A DNA stretch of 64,000 nt from the NCBI GenBank assembly GCA_019096195.1, contig JAGTXK010000145.1:1-64000 (forward strand), written 5' to 3'. Source of the stretch: Boletus sp. NGJ. Its lineage: Eukaryota > Basidiomycota > Agaricomycetes > Boletales > Boletaceae. A program made the position numbers and the translations under genes. Of this stretch, positions 47,536-59,208 are shown one piece after another (the stretch's first letter is position 1; each line of letters begins with the position of its first letter). The notes under the pieces are model-generated. The model was not told the origin of the DNA and ran no database searches. It saw nothing but the letters and a program-made list of their open reading frames with translations.

Positions 47536-49531
47536 GTGATTATGCAACAAGGGCCACACCACACTATGCCATTTTGCTTTTCTCCACTCATTTTTGTCAA
47601 GGGTGATGCCTTGGCTTGCACAAAATTGTGCATTCAATCATCTCTGTGGCCATTGTGGCCAAGCATTCCCTTCAGCAGGGGGGCTGTGAAGGCATATCAC
47701 ACACACTTGTCCCACTATCATGCAGCTGCACTGCATGAGGTAGCAAGACCTCAGCCATTAGCAGAAGATCTGAATCACAGACATGCTGCTATATCACCCA
47801 AACATGAGGACTCACCAGACTATGCACTACCAGGTGCATATGAGTTCCAGCCTCAGGTGGAAGGAGAGTTTGACAAGCCCCAGCTGGATAATAAGGAACC
47901 AGATAAAGATGCACAGGAAGACTCTGAAATTCCTAGGTATGCATGTGAGTTTGATAAAGGACTAGCAGCCAAGATTATCAGATCAGACAAAACAGTATTT
48001 GAAAACTTGAAGGACTTACAGGAAGAATCAGGACACAGTCTGTATACTCTATTTGCCAATCAGGAAGAATGGAAGCTAGTAGAATGGCTTGTTAGAAATG
48101 TGTATTAGCATGGCACAGATGAGTTGCTGAAGTTAATGATTATAAGCACAGCATATTAGTATCAAAAGAACTAGGTGCTTACCGTACACTATAAATTTCC
48201 AAAGACCTGGATGCAGACTCAACTGAGTTACCAAGGTAAAGATACCTTTATAAAAATAATCAATGAGCTCCAGACAGGACCAGAATGGAAATGCAAACTT
48301 GTGCAAGTCTATGGGGATGTTCAAAATGAGGCAAATGGTGGGAATAATGTCAAAGAGCTTCAGCTCTGACTGTACGATCCTGTTGCCTGTGTGCACAATT
48401 TGATTGGCAATCCAGCATTTCGAACAGAGCTAGCATATGCACTGGAGAAAGTATTTGCTAATGCCAAGGGTCAAACTTGGTGGTACGATGAAATATGGAC
48501 AGAGGACTGGTGGTGGGAGACTCAGGTGAGTTCATATGTTGAGGAAATAATATATATGCATCTAAATATATATATAACAATGTTTGCCTCAAGGCGTGAC
48601 TGTATTGCCTGTGATCATTGCATCTGACAAGACTGAACTAACAAGATTCCAGGGTGACAAGAGTGCATGGCCAGGATATCTCAGTATTAGAAACATGTTC
48701 AATGACAGCCCAATCAGCAGGGCTTTGTTTTGCTTGGTTACCTGCCAATATTGAAATTGAAATCATTTGAGGATAACTTGATGGCCAGCTACTGTCTATT
48801 TCACTACTGCATGAAGCGCATCTTGCAGTCTCTGGTAGCTGCTGGTTGAGACAGAATTGACATGGTGTATGCTGATGGATGAAAACAACAAGTCTTTTCA
48901 ATTCTTGCAGTGTTTATTAGCAATCATCCAGAGCAATGCCTTGTGGCTGGCTGTGCTGAAAACTACTGCCCCAAGTGCTGAGTCCCTGCTGACTAATGAG
49001 GCACAAACCTCCAATTTCTGCTCCACAACTGAGAGCAAATAACACATGCACTTTATGCCCAAGCTACTAGTCAATACCCATCCAAGTTCATTGCAGACAG
49101 TCTTCACCCCATTTTCTCACCTTTCTGGGATGACCTACCTCATATTAACATCTTTTGCTACATCTTGTTGGACATTCTACACTAGCTCCATCATGGAGTC
49201 TTCAAAAATTATCTTGAAAAATGGTGCTCTGATATCATAGGCAAAAAGAACTTTGATGCATGATTTTGCACCCTCCCCCTCTATCCTCAGGCTGGACTGC
49301 AGCATTATAAGGATAACATCTTTAAAGTTAAACAGTGGATGAGCACTGATCACAAACAACTCCAGCATGTGTTTGTAGGTGCCATGGTTGATATAACACC
49401 CCATCACAAGGTTATCAAAGCTATGCAGACATTATTGGATTTCATCTACCTTGCACAATATCAATTTTACACTGACGACACACTTCTGGCCTTACAGAAT
49501 GCTCTAGATGAATTCCATACTCTCAAACATA
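47536..49531 (+). pseudogene. Plavaka transposase pseudogene P2, part 1
   Basis: ATG 47536 opens 190 codons that include LFANQEEWKLVEWLVRNV. Later pieces give ELQTGPEWKCKLVQVYGD, DPVACVHNLIGNPAFRTELA, GQTWWYDEIWTEDWWWETQ, TRFQGDKSAWP and, before the Tc1, LLDFIYLAQYQFYTDDTLLA. This is the order seen in Plavaka transposases: N-terminal region, GNPAF/WWWE block, ASDKT..L-F-GDK catalytic block, then the helical region. Stops and probable introns break it. Tc1 element b inserts at 49530-49531 and the reading continues at 51153. Confidence 0.7.
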
Positions 49532-51152
49532 CAGTGGCTCAAAAAAGTGTCCCAATGTTTGGCTATCTTGCAAAGACTTGACATTTGCAAATGAACCAAA
49601 AGGCGTTGGCCCTAACCCTTGCTGGGCCATTGATAGCCCTAATCCTTGCTCCTTGCCCTGAGGATGAGCCCTTAGATCATGGGAGTTGGTTGTCATGGCA
49701 CTGAGTTATAGCCATATTAAAAGGATATGTCATTGGGACACTTATTTGACCCTGATATTATCAACTCTCATTTAGTAACTAACATAAGGTTCTGATGGAT
49801 GCTGTGCTTCAACCCTGTCTGATTATGTCACTTACATAACTCCAAATGGATATAAAGAGCAGAGATACCATCCAGCCAACCCTACTTCATCATGAAATCC
49901 ACTCCCTCCTCTGCTAGAGCCAATATCCTTTTTCTCTCTGAATCTGGCTCTTTCTACTAGGCAAATATCATTCCAAACTGGTCTGGGGAAGTCTACTGTG
50001 GCCAGGGTTATCAAGGAGATCCACCCAGGCAAGGAAAACATCAAATTAGGATGTCCTTCCAAACTTTCTCCTACTGATAAAAGGAGAATTGTCTCTAGTA
50101 TCACCTCTGGCAAAGTTGAAAATGCTGTCCAGGCCACCCATCTCATCAATTCTGCTCTCTCCTCTCCTGTCTCTGCTCAAACTGTTAGGAATGTTCTCAA
50201 GTCTGCATCTCTCAAGGCTGTAAGCCAAGCAAAAGAAGCCACTCTTGTCTGCGAAGCATAGGCAACATAGGCTAGCCTTTGCTCTCAAGCACCAACACTG
50301 GACTGTGGAGGACTGGACTAGGGTCATATGGTCAGATGAAACCAAGATCAACAGGATTGGGTCAGATGGAAGGAAGTATGTGTGGAAATTGGCAGGAAAG
50401 CCTTTGCAAGACAAGGAAGTTCAGGGAACAGTAAAGTGTGGAGGAGGTTCCTTGATGGTTTGGGGGTGCATGAGTTGGAGTGGAGTGGGGATTCTTGCAG
50501 AGGTTGAAGGGAGGATGAATGCTGAGCAGTATGTCTCCATTTTGGAGGATAATCTGCTTCCTTCCATGGAAAATTCTGGAATTCCTGAGAGGAGAGCATT
50601 ATCTTTCAACTAGATAATGACCCCCAAGCACACCTCTAAAAGAGCCAAGGAGTGGCTGGAATCTCAAGGGATCAAGCTTCTTGACTGGCCAGCACAATCT
50701 CCAGACCTTAATCCCATTGAACATCTCTGGCAAATCCTCAAAAAAAAGCTCAATAGCTATACAACACCACCAAAAGGAGCATGGGAGCTTTGGGAGAGAA
50801 TTGAAGTGGAGTGGAGGAAAGATAGAGGTTGAGGAGTGTCAAGGATTGATAGAGAGTATGCCTAGAAGACTAGAGGCAGTGATAAGAGCAAAGGGAGGGC
50901 ATACAAAGTACTAAATTGATAGAATAGAAATGTTGCTCAAAAAAGTGTCCCACAATGACATGTCGCTTTACTATGGCTATATCTCGGTGCCATGACAGCC
51001 AAATCACATGACTAAGGGCTCCTCTTCAGGGCCAGGGATTAGGGCTATCAATGGCCCAGCAAGGAGTTAGGGCTGACATACCTTTTGGTTCTTTTGCAAA
51101 TGTCAAGTCTTTGCAAAATAGCCAAACATTGGGACACTTTTTTGAGCCACTG
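49532..51152 (+). mobile_element. Tc1 element b (1621 bp)
   Basis: TA at 49530-49531 and 51153-51154. Termini CAGTGGCTCAAAAAAGTGTC match element a, with the same inner facing motifs and DD34E transposase. Sequence identity to element a is very high. It sits in Plavaka P2. Confidence 0.92.
49892..50914 (+). pseudogene. Tc1 DD34E transposase, element b
   Basis: It starts at ATG 49892 like element a. An extra base near 49948 shifts the frame early. The GTAAG-type shift near 50220 is shared with a. VIWSDETKINRIGSDG supplies the first Asp. Extra bases lie near 50589 and before the AAGCACACC at 50628, and TAG replaces CAA just before DNDP. SPDLNPIEHLW supplies the Glu. It ends at TAA 50912-50914. 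It is inactive as written. Confidence 0.85.
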
Positions 51153-51154
51153 TA

Positions 51155-51979
51155 TTTTCATTGAGCTACAATGCCACAAACACTTCAAAGGTTCACTCAT
51201 TGATGCACTACATCAACATGATCAAACAATTAGATAATGTTTGTCTTTTAATCTAGTACATCAACTCAATTGGATGGTTAGGTAGCCTCAATGGGCTCAA
51301 CACTGAGCATTCTGAGTATGCCAAGAAAGCATATGCCACCAGCAACCGTAAGGACTACAGTATCCAAATGACCAAGTGGCTCCAGTGTCAAGAGGTGATC
51401 TTATGGTTCAAAGCATACAGTACATAGCTTGGTACCATGATAATGCAACAGACAGCAATGCCAACAGGGCAGCCTCTGTTTATAACAGAAGTGATACTGA
51501 TTCAGAGCAGCCAACTGCTAACACTTCAAACACACTTCCTGGTAGTATGTGATATCATATCACCCATTGGCCTCCTTTTCCCAAAAAAAAAACAGTTTGT
51601 TATTTAGCTCAGCATTATAGTGCCATCAACTTTATTGAAGCTCTTTAAGAGTTCCTTCAGAAGTTACCCTACAATCATTAATACTTTCGACCAAGCATTA
51701 ATGACAGGTTTGACTGTTTCAGCAATGTTGTAATTGCACTGTGATGTATTGAGCATGCATCCAACAACAACACCATAAGAATCCACTCTCAATCCGAACG
51801 TTCATGTGGCCCCCAGATGGCCCCTATGCCTGCACAGTTTGATACTATACTCATCTGAGTGGATGGAGAAGCATAGTGGCACAGTGGGCTTCATGTTGCC
51901 CAAGTACATGTTATATTCAAGCTCCTACCTCATCTTGGGGATTATTCTGAACTCCTTGTTTATATACACTGGTTCAAGC
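51155..51979 (+). pseudogene. Plavaka transposase pseudogene P2, part 2
   Basis: Past Tc1 b the reading gives VHSLMHYINMIKQLDN, then LNGLNTEHSEYAKKAYATSN, RKDYSIQMTKWLQCQEVILW, later NFIEALKEFLQKLPYN and FDRFDCFSNVVIAL, then GLHVAQVHVIFKLLPHLGDY. These are the C-terminal landmarks of Plavaka proteins (NTE..H.D.AK.AY..SN and the terminal VA.VR.IF.LP block). Tc1 c follows at 51982. Confidence 0.7.
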
Positions 51980-51981
51980 TA

Positions 51982-53592
51982 CAGTGGCTCAAAAAACTGT
52001 CCGCATGTTTGGTCATTTTTCACTAAATGTGTTATTCCCCAATAACCCCTAATCCTTACCCTAACATATAGGTGTATGAAATAAAGCACTGACCCTTGGC
52101 TTTCTATCCATCAAGGTTGTAAGACATATGAATAAGAATTGATGAACTGGCAGCCATTTCAAAACAATAACTCATTCGGACAGTTTTTTGACTCTAAGTT
52201 TTGATTACATATATTGGACCCTAGCATGCTGTAATATGATTACATACATTTGGTAAGGCTTTTATTATGTCACCATTATGTAACTGAGTGTCAGACAACA
52301 TATATAAACCCCATCATTCCATGTTTATTTTCCCACCATCACCATAAAATCCATTTCCATCTCTCAAAAAAACAATATCATCTCTCTCTCCTCTCATGGG
52401 CTTTCCTCTAGGAAAATCTCTGCCTAAACTGGCCTAGGGAAGTCTACAGTATGCCAAGTGCTTCAGGAACTCCAGCCAGAGAAGACTAGGCTTCTTGGTG
52501 GCTGTCCTTCCAAGCTTACCTCTACCAACAAAAGAGCTATTGTTCAGCAAATTATTACTGGCAAGGCCAGGAATGCTGTTCATGCTGCCCAATACATCAA
52601 TACCATTATTGATACCCCTGTCTGTCCTCAGACTATTAGAAATACTCTCAAGGAAGCCTCCTTAAAGGCTGTGGTAAAGAAGAAAAAGCCACTGCTTTCT
52701 AGTGGTCACAAGAAAAGAAGATTAGCCTTTGCTCTCAAGTACCAGCATTGGACTGTGGAGGACTGGAAGAGAGTTATATTGTCAGATGAGATCAAGATCA
52801 ATAGGATTGGGTCAGATGGGCAAGAGTATGTGTGGAAAAAGAAAGAAGAGGGGCTAATTGCTAGAGAGGTCCAAGGCACAGTCAAGTTTAGAGGAGGTTC
52901 ACTGATGGTATGGGGCTGCATAGGGTGGAATGGAGTGGGGATTTTGAGTGAGGTGGAGGGGAGAATGGATGCTGAACAGTATGTGGCCATATTGGAGCAG
53001 GGGTTGCTGTGAAACATGGAGGAATCTGGAATTCCAGAAGATGACATTATCTTTCAATAAGATAATGATCCCCAGCATACCTCTAAAAGAGCCCAAAGAT
53101 GGTTTGAAGAGCAAGGAATCAAGCTTCTGGACTGGCCTGCACAATCTCCAGACCTTAATCCCATTGAACATACTTGGAATCACCTCAAGAGATGCCTCTC
53201 AGGTTATGAAAATGCTCCTACAGGTGTTCATCAATTGTGGGAAAGAGTAGTGGAGCAGTGGGGAAAGATTGATGAGGAACAGTGTCAGAAATGGATAGAA
53301 AGTATGCCTAGAAGGATTGAAGCAGTTATCAAGGCCAAAGGAGCTCATACCAAGTACTAGATACCTAGATAAATTTAGAGTCAAAAAACTGTCCGAATGA
53401 GTCATTGTTTTGAAATGGCTGCCAGTTCATCCATTCTTATTCATATGTCTTACAACCTTGATGGATAGAAAGCCAAGGGTCAGTGCTTCATTTCATACAC
53501 CTATATGTTAGGGTAAGGGTTAGGGGTTATTGGGGAATAACATGCATTTAGTGAAAAATGACCAAACATGCGGACAGTTTTTTGAGCCACTG
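51982..53592 (+). mobile_element. Tc1 element c (1611 bp)
   Basis: TA at 51980-51981 and 53593-53594. Ends are CAGTGGCTCAAAAAACTGTC, with inner facing copies (around 52170-52192 and 53378-53400). It is a subfamily distinct from a/b (different inner sequence and transposase). It inserted into Plavaka P2; removing it restores a continuous reading (IHWFKLLCHLDDNINM). Confidence 0.92.
52344..53360 (+). pseudogene. Tc1 DD34E transposase, element c
   Basis: The initiator is ATA at 52344 where a/b have ATG, and CAA-to-TAA type stops occur near 52424 and 53057. From 52458 it is open for 184 codons: QELQPEKTRLLGGCPSKL, HKKRRLAFALKYQHWTVEDW, first Asp in VILSDEIKINRIGSDG, GGSLMVWGCIGWNGVGIL. After TGA 53010-53012 it continues with IPEDDIIFQ, stop, DNDPQHTSKRAQRWFEEQ and SPDLNPIEHTW (spacing 34). 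Frames are otherwise kept. All damage is by substitution, unlike the indels of a/b. Confidence 0.88.
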
Positions 53593-53594
53593 TA

Positions 53595-53990
53595 TTGTGC
53601 CACTTGGATGACAACATCAACATGTTCCACATCTCTCATTTAACCTGAAACAGATAGTCTAATGCAGTGGTTGTCCCAGTCTCCCATCTTGTTCAGCTGT
53701 GCCATTTACAGTAATTCCTAGGTTTCCAAATAGGGCCATTAATTGGCTCTAGAATCATATCAAAAAAATCTCACTGGCTGACATCCTCTATTTGAATAAA
53801 TACATTGATTCTTGTACATTTGAACTATATAGAGTTTACCAACAATATGATGGGTTGGATCATGATGCCTAGTTGCTTTGTCCCTTTACTCATGTGGTAC
53901 AGAATGAGCAGTGGAAGGTTGGAAGGTACTGTAAGTAACCACCAACCAGTGAGCTATCCAATACTAATCCTTTGAAACAGTATCAACCAC
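53595..53990 (+). pseudogene. Plavaka transposase pseudogene P2, C-terminus
   Basis: After Tc1 c the frame CHLDDNINMFHISHLT continues. A segment with ISLADILYLNKYIDSCTFEL and YRVYQQYDGLDHDA follows, which fits the end of Plavaka proteins (the leader to the final aromatic Y/F-rich segment). Stops interrupt it. Confidence 0.6.
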
Positions 53991-54522
53991 ATAACTGGTG
54001 ATGATTACTTTCTTGAACATTAACATTCAGTTTCCACATGAATTACTCCATCAGATACAGTATCAGATGAATGGGATTAACATCGAGTTCTCATGTGAGT
54101 GTACACTTCTTTATCAGGTATCAGCAATAAGAACACTGTAGTCTGTGTAGCATGGCAGGGCCCAATGTCACCATGGTAGTCAATATGGGAATGCATGGTT
54201 CTCCTGACACTATATATACCAGTCAAATAATTGAAAGTACTACTGTAGTCTACTTTGTCAACAGTAGTCATAAGTCAACAACAGAGCATTAGTAAAAACA
54301 AGACTAACTGTCCAGTGCTGGAGAGTACTGGATGGTAATATAGTGCTCATAGTGAGGGTCCAACTGAATAGTGGTTTGATAGTACTATGACAGTGTCTCA
54401 TAGTCTATTCATACAGTAGTGTGGCCATAGTCTGTCATGGTATTCTTATAGTATTCTCATAGTACTTCCATAGTGGTCATAGTGATGCCATAGTATACAT
54501 AGTGCTTCCATAGTGGCTGAGC

Positions 54523-54543
54523 AATCCTAATCCTAATCCTAAT
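54523..54543. repeat. Left CCTAAT tract of inverted pair
   Basis: AATCCTAATCCTAATCCTAAT-type tract, the inverted partner of 54986-55006, 442 bases away. The hexamer TTAGGA is one base from telomeric TTAGGG. Confidence 0.8.
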
Positions 54544-54985
54544 GATTCACAAAGTAAAGTGTTGATCTCATATAATGAGTAGAGAAGGATAAAATTGAGA
54601 AACAAGAGGGTGTGGAAAAGTTTTTGAAGTCTGACTTGTTTATATAAGAATGGTGGCACAAACAATGTCCGCTTTTTTAACACTGAATGTGGGAAAATGG
54701 ACTTGAATATTTTTATTGAGTGTAGATCTACACTTTTGGTACACATTGTGACTACACTTTTACTACATTTTGGTGCGCATTTTTGGTACACTTTTGGTAC
54801 ACTTTATTTGCTACACTGTACTACACCCTGCCACACTTTTGTTTGCTTTTTTTTTACTATACTTTGTTTGCTACACTTTTGCTATATTTGGTGCGCATTT
54901 TTGCTACACTGTACTATACTCTTTCCTACACTTTTTGTACAACATTTGAATACACGTTTGACTACACTTTTTGTATACTTTTGAT

Positions 54986-55006
54986 TTAGGATTAGGATTA
55001 GGATTA
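54986..55006. repeat. Right TTAGGA tract of inverted pair
   Basis: Three TTAGGA hexamers plus TTA, reverse complementary to 54523-54543. Confidence 0.8.
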
Positions 55007-55210
55007 GCTTGAAATTATTACTGACTATGACTACTATGAATGTACTATGAATGCTATGAAATGCTATGATACTATGAACACTATGAATATACTATGGATA
55101 TATACTATGAATACATTTTCAATACAATGACACTATGAACACTATGAGTTATCTATGAAACTACTATGGCACTATGAGCACTATGATGAAATCCTATATT
55201 TACTGATGAG

Positions 55211-56079
55211 TACTACATTAGCAACTGTATAATGCTATGTACTACAGCCATCACCTTTTTTTGCTGATGCATCAGATACTAACTTGTCTTTTAAGGATTA
55301 AATACATACATGTGTATGCATGAAATTGAAGTTATTGCAGGATATGTACAAACAGAATGCATCAACAAGCTCATAGTCCTCCAAATCAGGTTACTGGTAG
55401 ACATAAATGGTGAATGGTGCTCATGTGTATTGTAATAACTGTTTTCAAGTCCCTAGGCATCAGGTGGGTGTGCTGTGCTCACAACCATCTACATCTGCCC
55501 TCATACTCATTGATCAGACTTCCATCAGCAACACCTCCATTTAGGACAGGCCCTGCTCCATGACCACCCACTGGTCACTGGTAGTAAACATAAGTAGGGA
55601 ATGTATTTTGACACAGTCAGTGGTCACCCAGTGTTGAGTATGCAGGGGATCATCAGGTGTTGGATGGGCACTGATTGGGCAACATGTGGCAATGTGAGCA
55701 GGAGATTTCAGCACAGTTGAAACTTTACATTCTGGCCCATCACATTTGTTCACTGGCCAAACTTGAAGAATAAAATTTTTATATATGTTCACTACTGTAT
55801 TAAATTTAGACAGCCATATGGGTCATGCCAAAACTTGGAGTATTGTTCAGTAACACACCTGATTGATAAACTTGGAGTTTCAATGCACATTATCTCAGTG
55901 GCAAAAACTTATTATATACATAACATCACATACATCAGTAAAATTACAGCATGCTTTATTTGACTTATATCGTACTTGCTGTGTCTAATGTGGCTTATGC
56001 CATAATGTTAGTACCACAAGTCAATCAAGTCCAATAGTCAAGGTCTCATTGGTCTTTAGCTTCTTATTGGACTTTTACA
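55211..56079. other. No gene recognised
   Basis: Short frames only. The minus strand may carry further decayed Plavaka P3 sequence, but no motif is convincing. Confidence 0.4.
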
Positions 56080-57605
56080 AATTCATGAACATGCAAGTTG
56101 GTACATTTAGTCAATTAGACATACATAACTGCTAGGCATGCTACATTGGCAAAACTTGCACAAATGTGACATGGGGTGGTGGTCTGGCATGGTTGTGGCT
56201 GTGGTTGATATCATGTTAGTTGACATTATCACACCAACCATGCACTATATGTCCAAATTAGTAAATGTTGTAGGGATTGAAACATGCTTACCTTGGAAAT
56301 ATAAGCAACATGGTGACATGCAAGCAATGTTGACTGTACTCATGTGTATTTTGACTCGTTTTCAAAGAAATAATAGAATGGCCACAGTGAGGCATCTCTG
56401 AAGCTAGTGAGATGTATAGAGTCTGACCACATCATTAATGAGACAATGACACACTCAAGATCATTGTTGAAATCACATGATAAGGAGTTGATCTCTGTAT
56501 AGGCTTATGCATCTGCCAAGATGAGAGATTGGCAGATGCATAAGCCTCTGAGAAAACCTCTTGGACCCAGTTGCCAACTTTCCAGCACTGTGCGAATGGG
56601 GTGGTGTTTAATATAGTAAATACTTCACCCTCAGATACTGAACAAATGATGTCAGTCATATTTCTATGATAAATACCTGGTATCTTGAACTCCAGTGCAT
56701 CCTCTTCAGAGTCAAAGCAAGTACCTTCTTTTGGCAGCTGAATCTGGACTGTTGAGCTTTTCTAGCCATGTTTCTCGTGAAATGAATTATCTAGGGTCTC
56801 CTAAGTACTTGTTGAGTCAATCTGCTTCATAGGAATGAGAGAAAGTGTGAGTGTTGGATGCATAGAAGGATGGGTGATGAAGAAAACTTGGGAGCCAGTG
56901 TAGTTGATTTGCAGAACTGGAGGAGGTACTGAAATATTGATATGCCATAAGAAGACCACACAATGGATTGGTGAACAGAGTAAAGGAGTTGGGTTCAGGA
57001 GCATTATGGGCAACAGTATGTACTAGTTGGTCACCACCCTTGAGATTTGAAGCATCAGTGATGCTATTTAATGTATTGATAGGTGCATGCATCAGTTGAA
57101 TAGGGTATACACGGTACATGCCCATCAAATCTGATGTGGTTGTAAACAACATATTTGACTCAGAATCTGAGGACTTGGACTTGAATAATTGAGACTTGCC
57201 CAAAGAAGTGGTGTCCTGGGAAACTGATGAACTAGTGGGCTGCTTTTGAGTTCGTTCACATTTCTGGCATGATGTTGCTGCCATGTGCTCAAGATGCATT
57301 GCAGTACCTGGTAGGAAATCTATATATTGGGCGGGCATGCGAATATGTTGACCTGAGCATCCTGAGAGAATATTATAAATGGGCAGGGGAGAATCAAGGT
57401 GAGGGGGAGTACCACCATCCATTTCCACCTAAAGGCCATTAGCACATGCACCCAAGGAACGACAGGGTCCTATATCGTGTAATTGAGTCTGTGATTCCAA
57501 GTCAGAGGGACCACTAGCAATAATCCCTTCTTCAGGAACATTCCCAGCATCAGATAATGTGAAAGAGACATGATGATGGTGGTGCTTTTCAGTTTGAAAC
57601 CTGAT
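56080..57605 (-). pseudogene. Plavaka transposase fragment P3 (N-terminal half)
   Basis: Minus strand. 57428-56817 is open for 203 codons with GQHIRMPAQYIDFLPG and MGMYRVYPIQLM, then FTNPLCGLLMAYQYFSTSSS and LHHPSFYASNTHTFSHSYEA. After stops, MMWSDSIHLTSFRDASLWPF and ACHHVAYISKVS follow near 56440-56290. This is the N-terminal half of the Plavaka protein, up to the WSDSTHL..FG catalytic-region motif. The frame extends upstream to about 57605 through one stop that may be an intron end. The C-terminal half is absent. Confidence 0.7.
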
Positions 57606-58398
57606 GAGTCAGTAATGCTATTGCCTTGCATTGAGGCTTATGAGCAGAGAGTTGTTTATAAGAGGGGAAGGCAGCTCCATATGAGAGGCACTCATGGTTA
57701 GGCATCCTATGGGAATGAAAGAGTAGGATGGGCACAACTGGAAAGAGTCTTATATTTGTTTGCATCATATCTATATAGTATTAATTAAGCTAGAAGTAAT
57801 ATGAGCAACAACTTGAACAATAAAAGAAGGGACATACCTCATCTAATGCAAACTTAGTTCTCAAATTAAATCTTCTGAAGACTCTTCTTGCAGTGACTAA
57901 CAGTATTCTGACCAACATACCTCATCTGATGTGAACTCAGTTCTTGAATTGAATCTTCTAAAGACCCTTCTTGCAGTGACTAGCAGTATTCTGACCCAGA
58001 TTTGCATTTTGGTGCCATGGGCCTGAGGTGCATATGTAGTGGGCCATAGTATGGATTGGTGGCACTAGTGGTAGTGATATGGTAATGCCCGAGCTAACTG
58101 CTAGTAATGCAGCCTTAACCTTAACTGGCATGTATCCACTCCTGTACCAGATTCACAGCTCTTTACTCACCACCAAGTTGCCCACCATTGAAAAATCTGG
58201 CTCTCCAAACATTGCAAGCAGCTAGTACAACATTGTTGTTCTGGAGATCAACAATCTTCTTGCCAACTGGCCAGCATATATCCTCACCTACACTTTGGAG
58301 CAGCCAGGCCCTCTGGCATGAATCTTCAGTTGTCAACAAAACAAATACTGATAATATTTTGTAGAAGATAATTCTGAGGTTGAAAGATATTAGAATAC
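57606..58398. other. No gene besides the 83-bp tandem duplication
   Basis: No recognisable protein. The interval separates Plavaka P3 (minus) and the DUF6698-like gene (plus). Confidence 0.4.
57832..57997. repeat. Tandem duplication, two 83-bp units
   Basis: acatacctcatct... at 57832 recurs at 57915 with about ten transition-type differences; both units end near cagtattctgacc. It lies upstream of Plavaka P3 on the minus strand. Confidence 0.85.
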
Positions 58399-59208
58399 AT
58401 GTTCCCATTCATTCTGCTGCATATGTATATGCATGCTGAGTTCATTAACAGTGATGAGAGGACCAAGAATTGCTACCAAAGAACATTCAATCATCTAACA
58501 ACACATGCTTCATACCTCCAATCCCTTATTTACCCAGGTGGCAAGAAAGTGACTAAACTAAACACTCTCATTAAAGAGGTAAGTGTTTCAGGTTCTTGTT
58601 CCTTGTAGAATGGATGCTTCTTAGTGTGCATGCAGATACAAGCTATCATTATCCACATCTGCTCTGAGGATGGCTGTCATCTATGCAAAATAGTGGGGAT
58701 ATATGCTGCCCCATATCCTGAAAAACAAGTTGTTCAACCACCAGTCTCGGGCAATACAAAGGCAAGCCATGCACAAATGGGCTTTTCCCATACTCAACTT
58801 GGAGCTCTACTATGCCCTGTCAAATATCTTGAGGAGTATAATATAGATCCCTGTATATGAGTAGATCTTTCCATTCATTTCAACCACAATTCTGACACTC
58901 ATTACTCATTACAGCATGTGCAAAAAACCTAATGATCTATCTGAATCTTGCAAGGTAACAGCTAACCTCTGGCCAGTGCATATGTACACTGCAGAGATAT
59001 CTGGATCTGAATATGATTCTCATATGATTAGTAAAGGTTTATTCAAGGGATTTCTAATTGAGCACATAAGTACATTCATCACTATGAATCTCAGGCTTGC
59101 ATTGACAGATTGACATAGGTCTTGAAGCATATATTCACATCTCCATCATTCACACTGTCCAAGCGTGTGAAAGGGACCCATGCAGGCAATGCAAAGATTC
59201 ACTGCATG
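58399..59208 (+). pseudogene. DUF6698-like gene, 5' part
   Basis: The plus strand reads MYMHAEFINSDERTKNCYQR and QSLIYPGGKKVTKLNTLIKE. A credible 57-bp intron (GTAAGT...TGCAG, about 58579-58635) follows in phase with IQAIIIHICSEDGCHL, YAAPYPEKQVVQPPVSGN, HTQLGALLCPVKYLEEYNID, then CKVTANLWPVHMYTAEISG and SHMISKGLFKGFLIEH. A second intron (about 59063-59116) has its donor changed from GT to AT. KHIFTSPSFTLS and RVKGTHAGNAKIH follow. This order matches the fungus-specific DUF6698 family as I remember it; function unknown. A solo LTR splits it at 59208. Confidence 0.6.

Larger units (their letters stand above)
54300..55210. repeat. Mirrored CATAGT / ACTATG arrays around TTAGGA tracts
   Basis: Left arm (about 54330-54515) is full of catagt words. 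Right arm (about 55015-55200) is full of actatg words, the reverse complement. Between them lie (CCTAAT)3 at 54523-54543, (TTAGGA)3 at 54986-55006, and a centre rich in tacacttttg units including two copies of tttggtgcgcatttttg. The symmetry suggests the subterminal repeats of a small transposon or MITE. No coding content. Confidence 0.6.

Noticed and set aside
54523-55006. Internal telomere
   Set aside because: The hexamer is TTAGGA, only three units long, and the two tracts face each other 442 bases apart.
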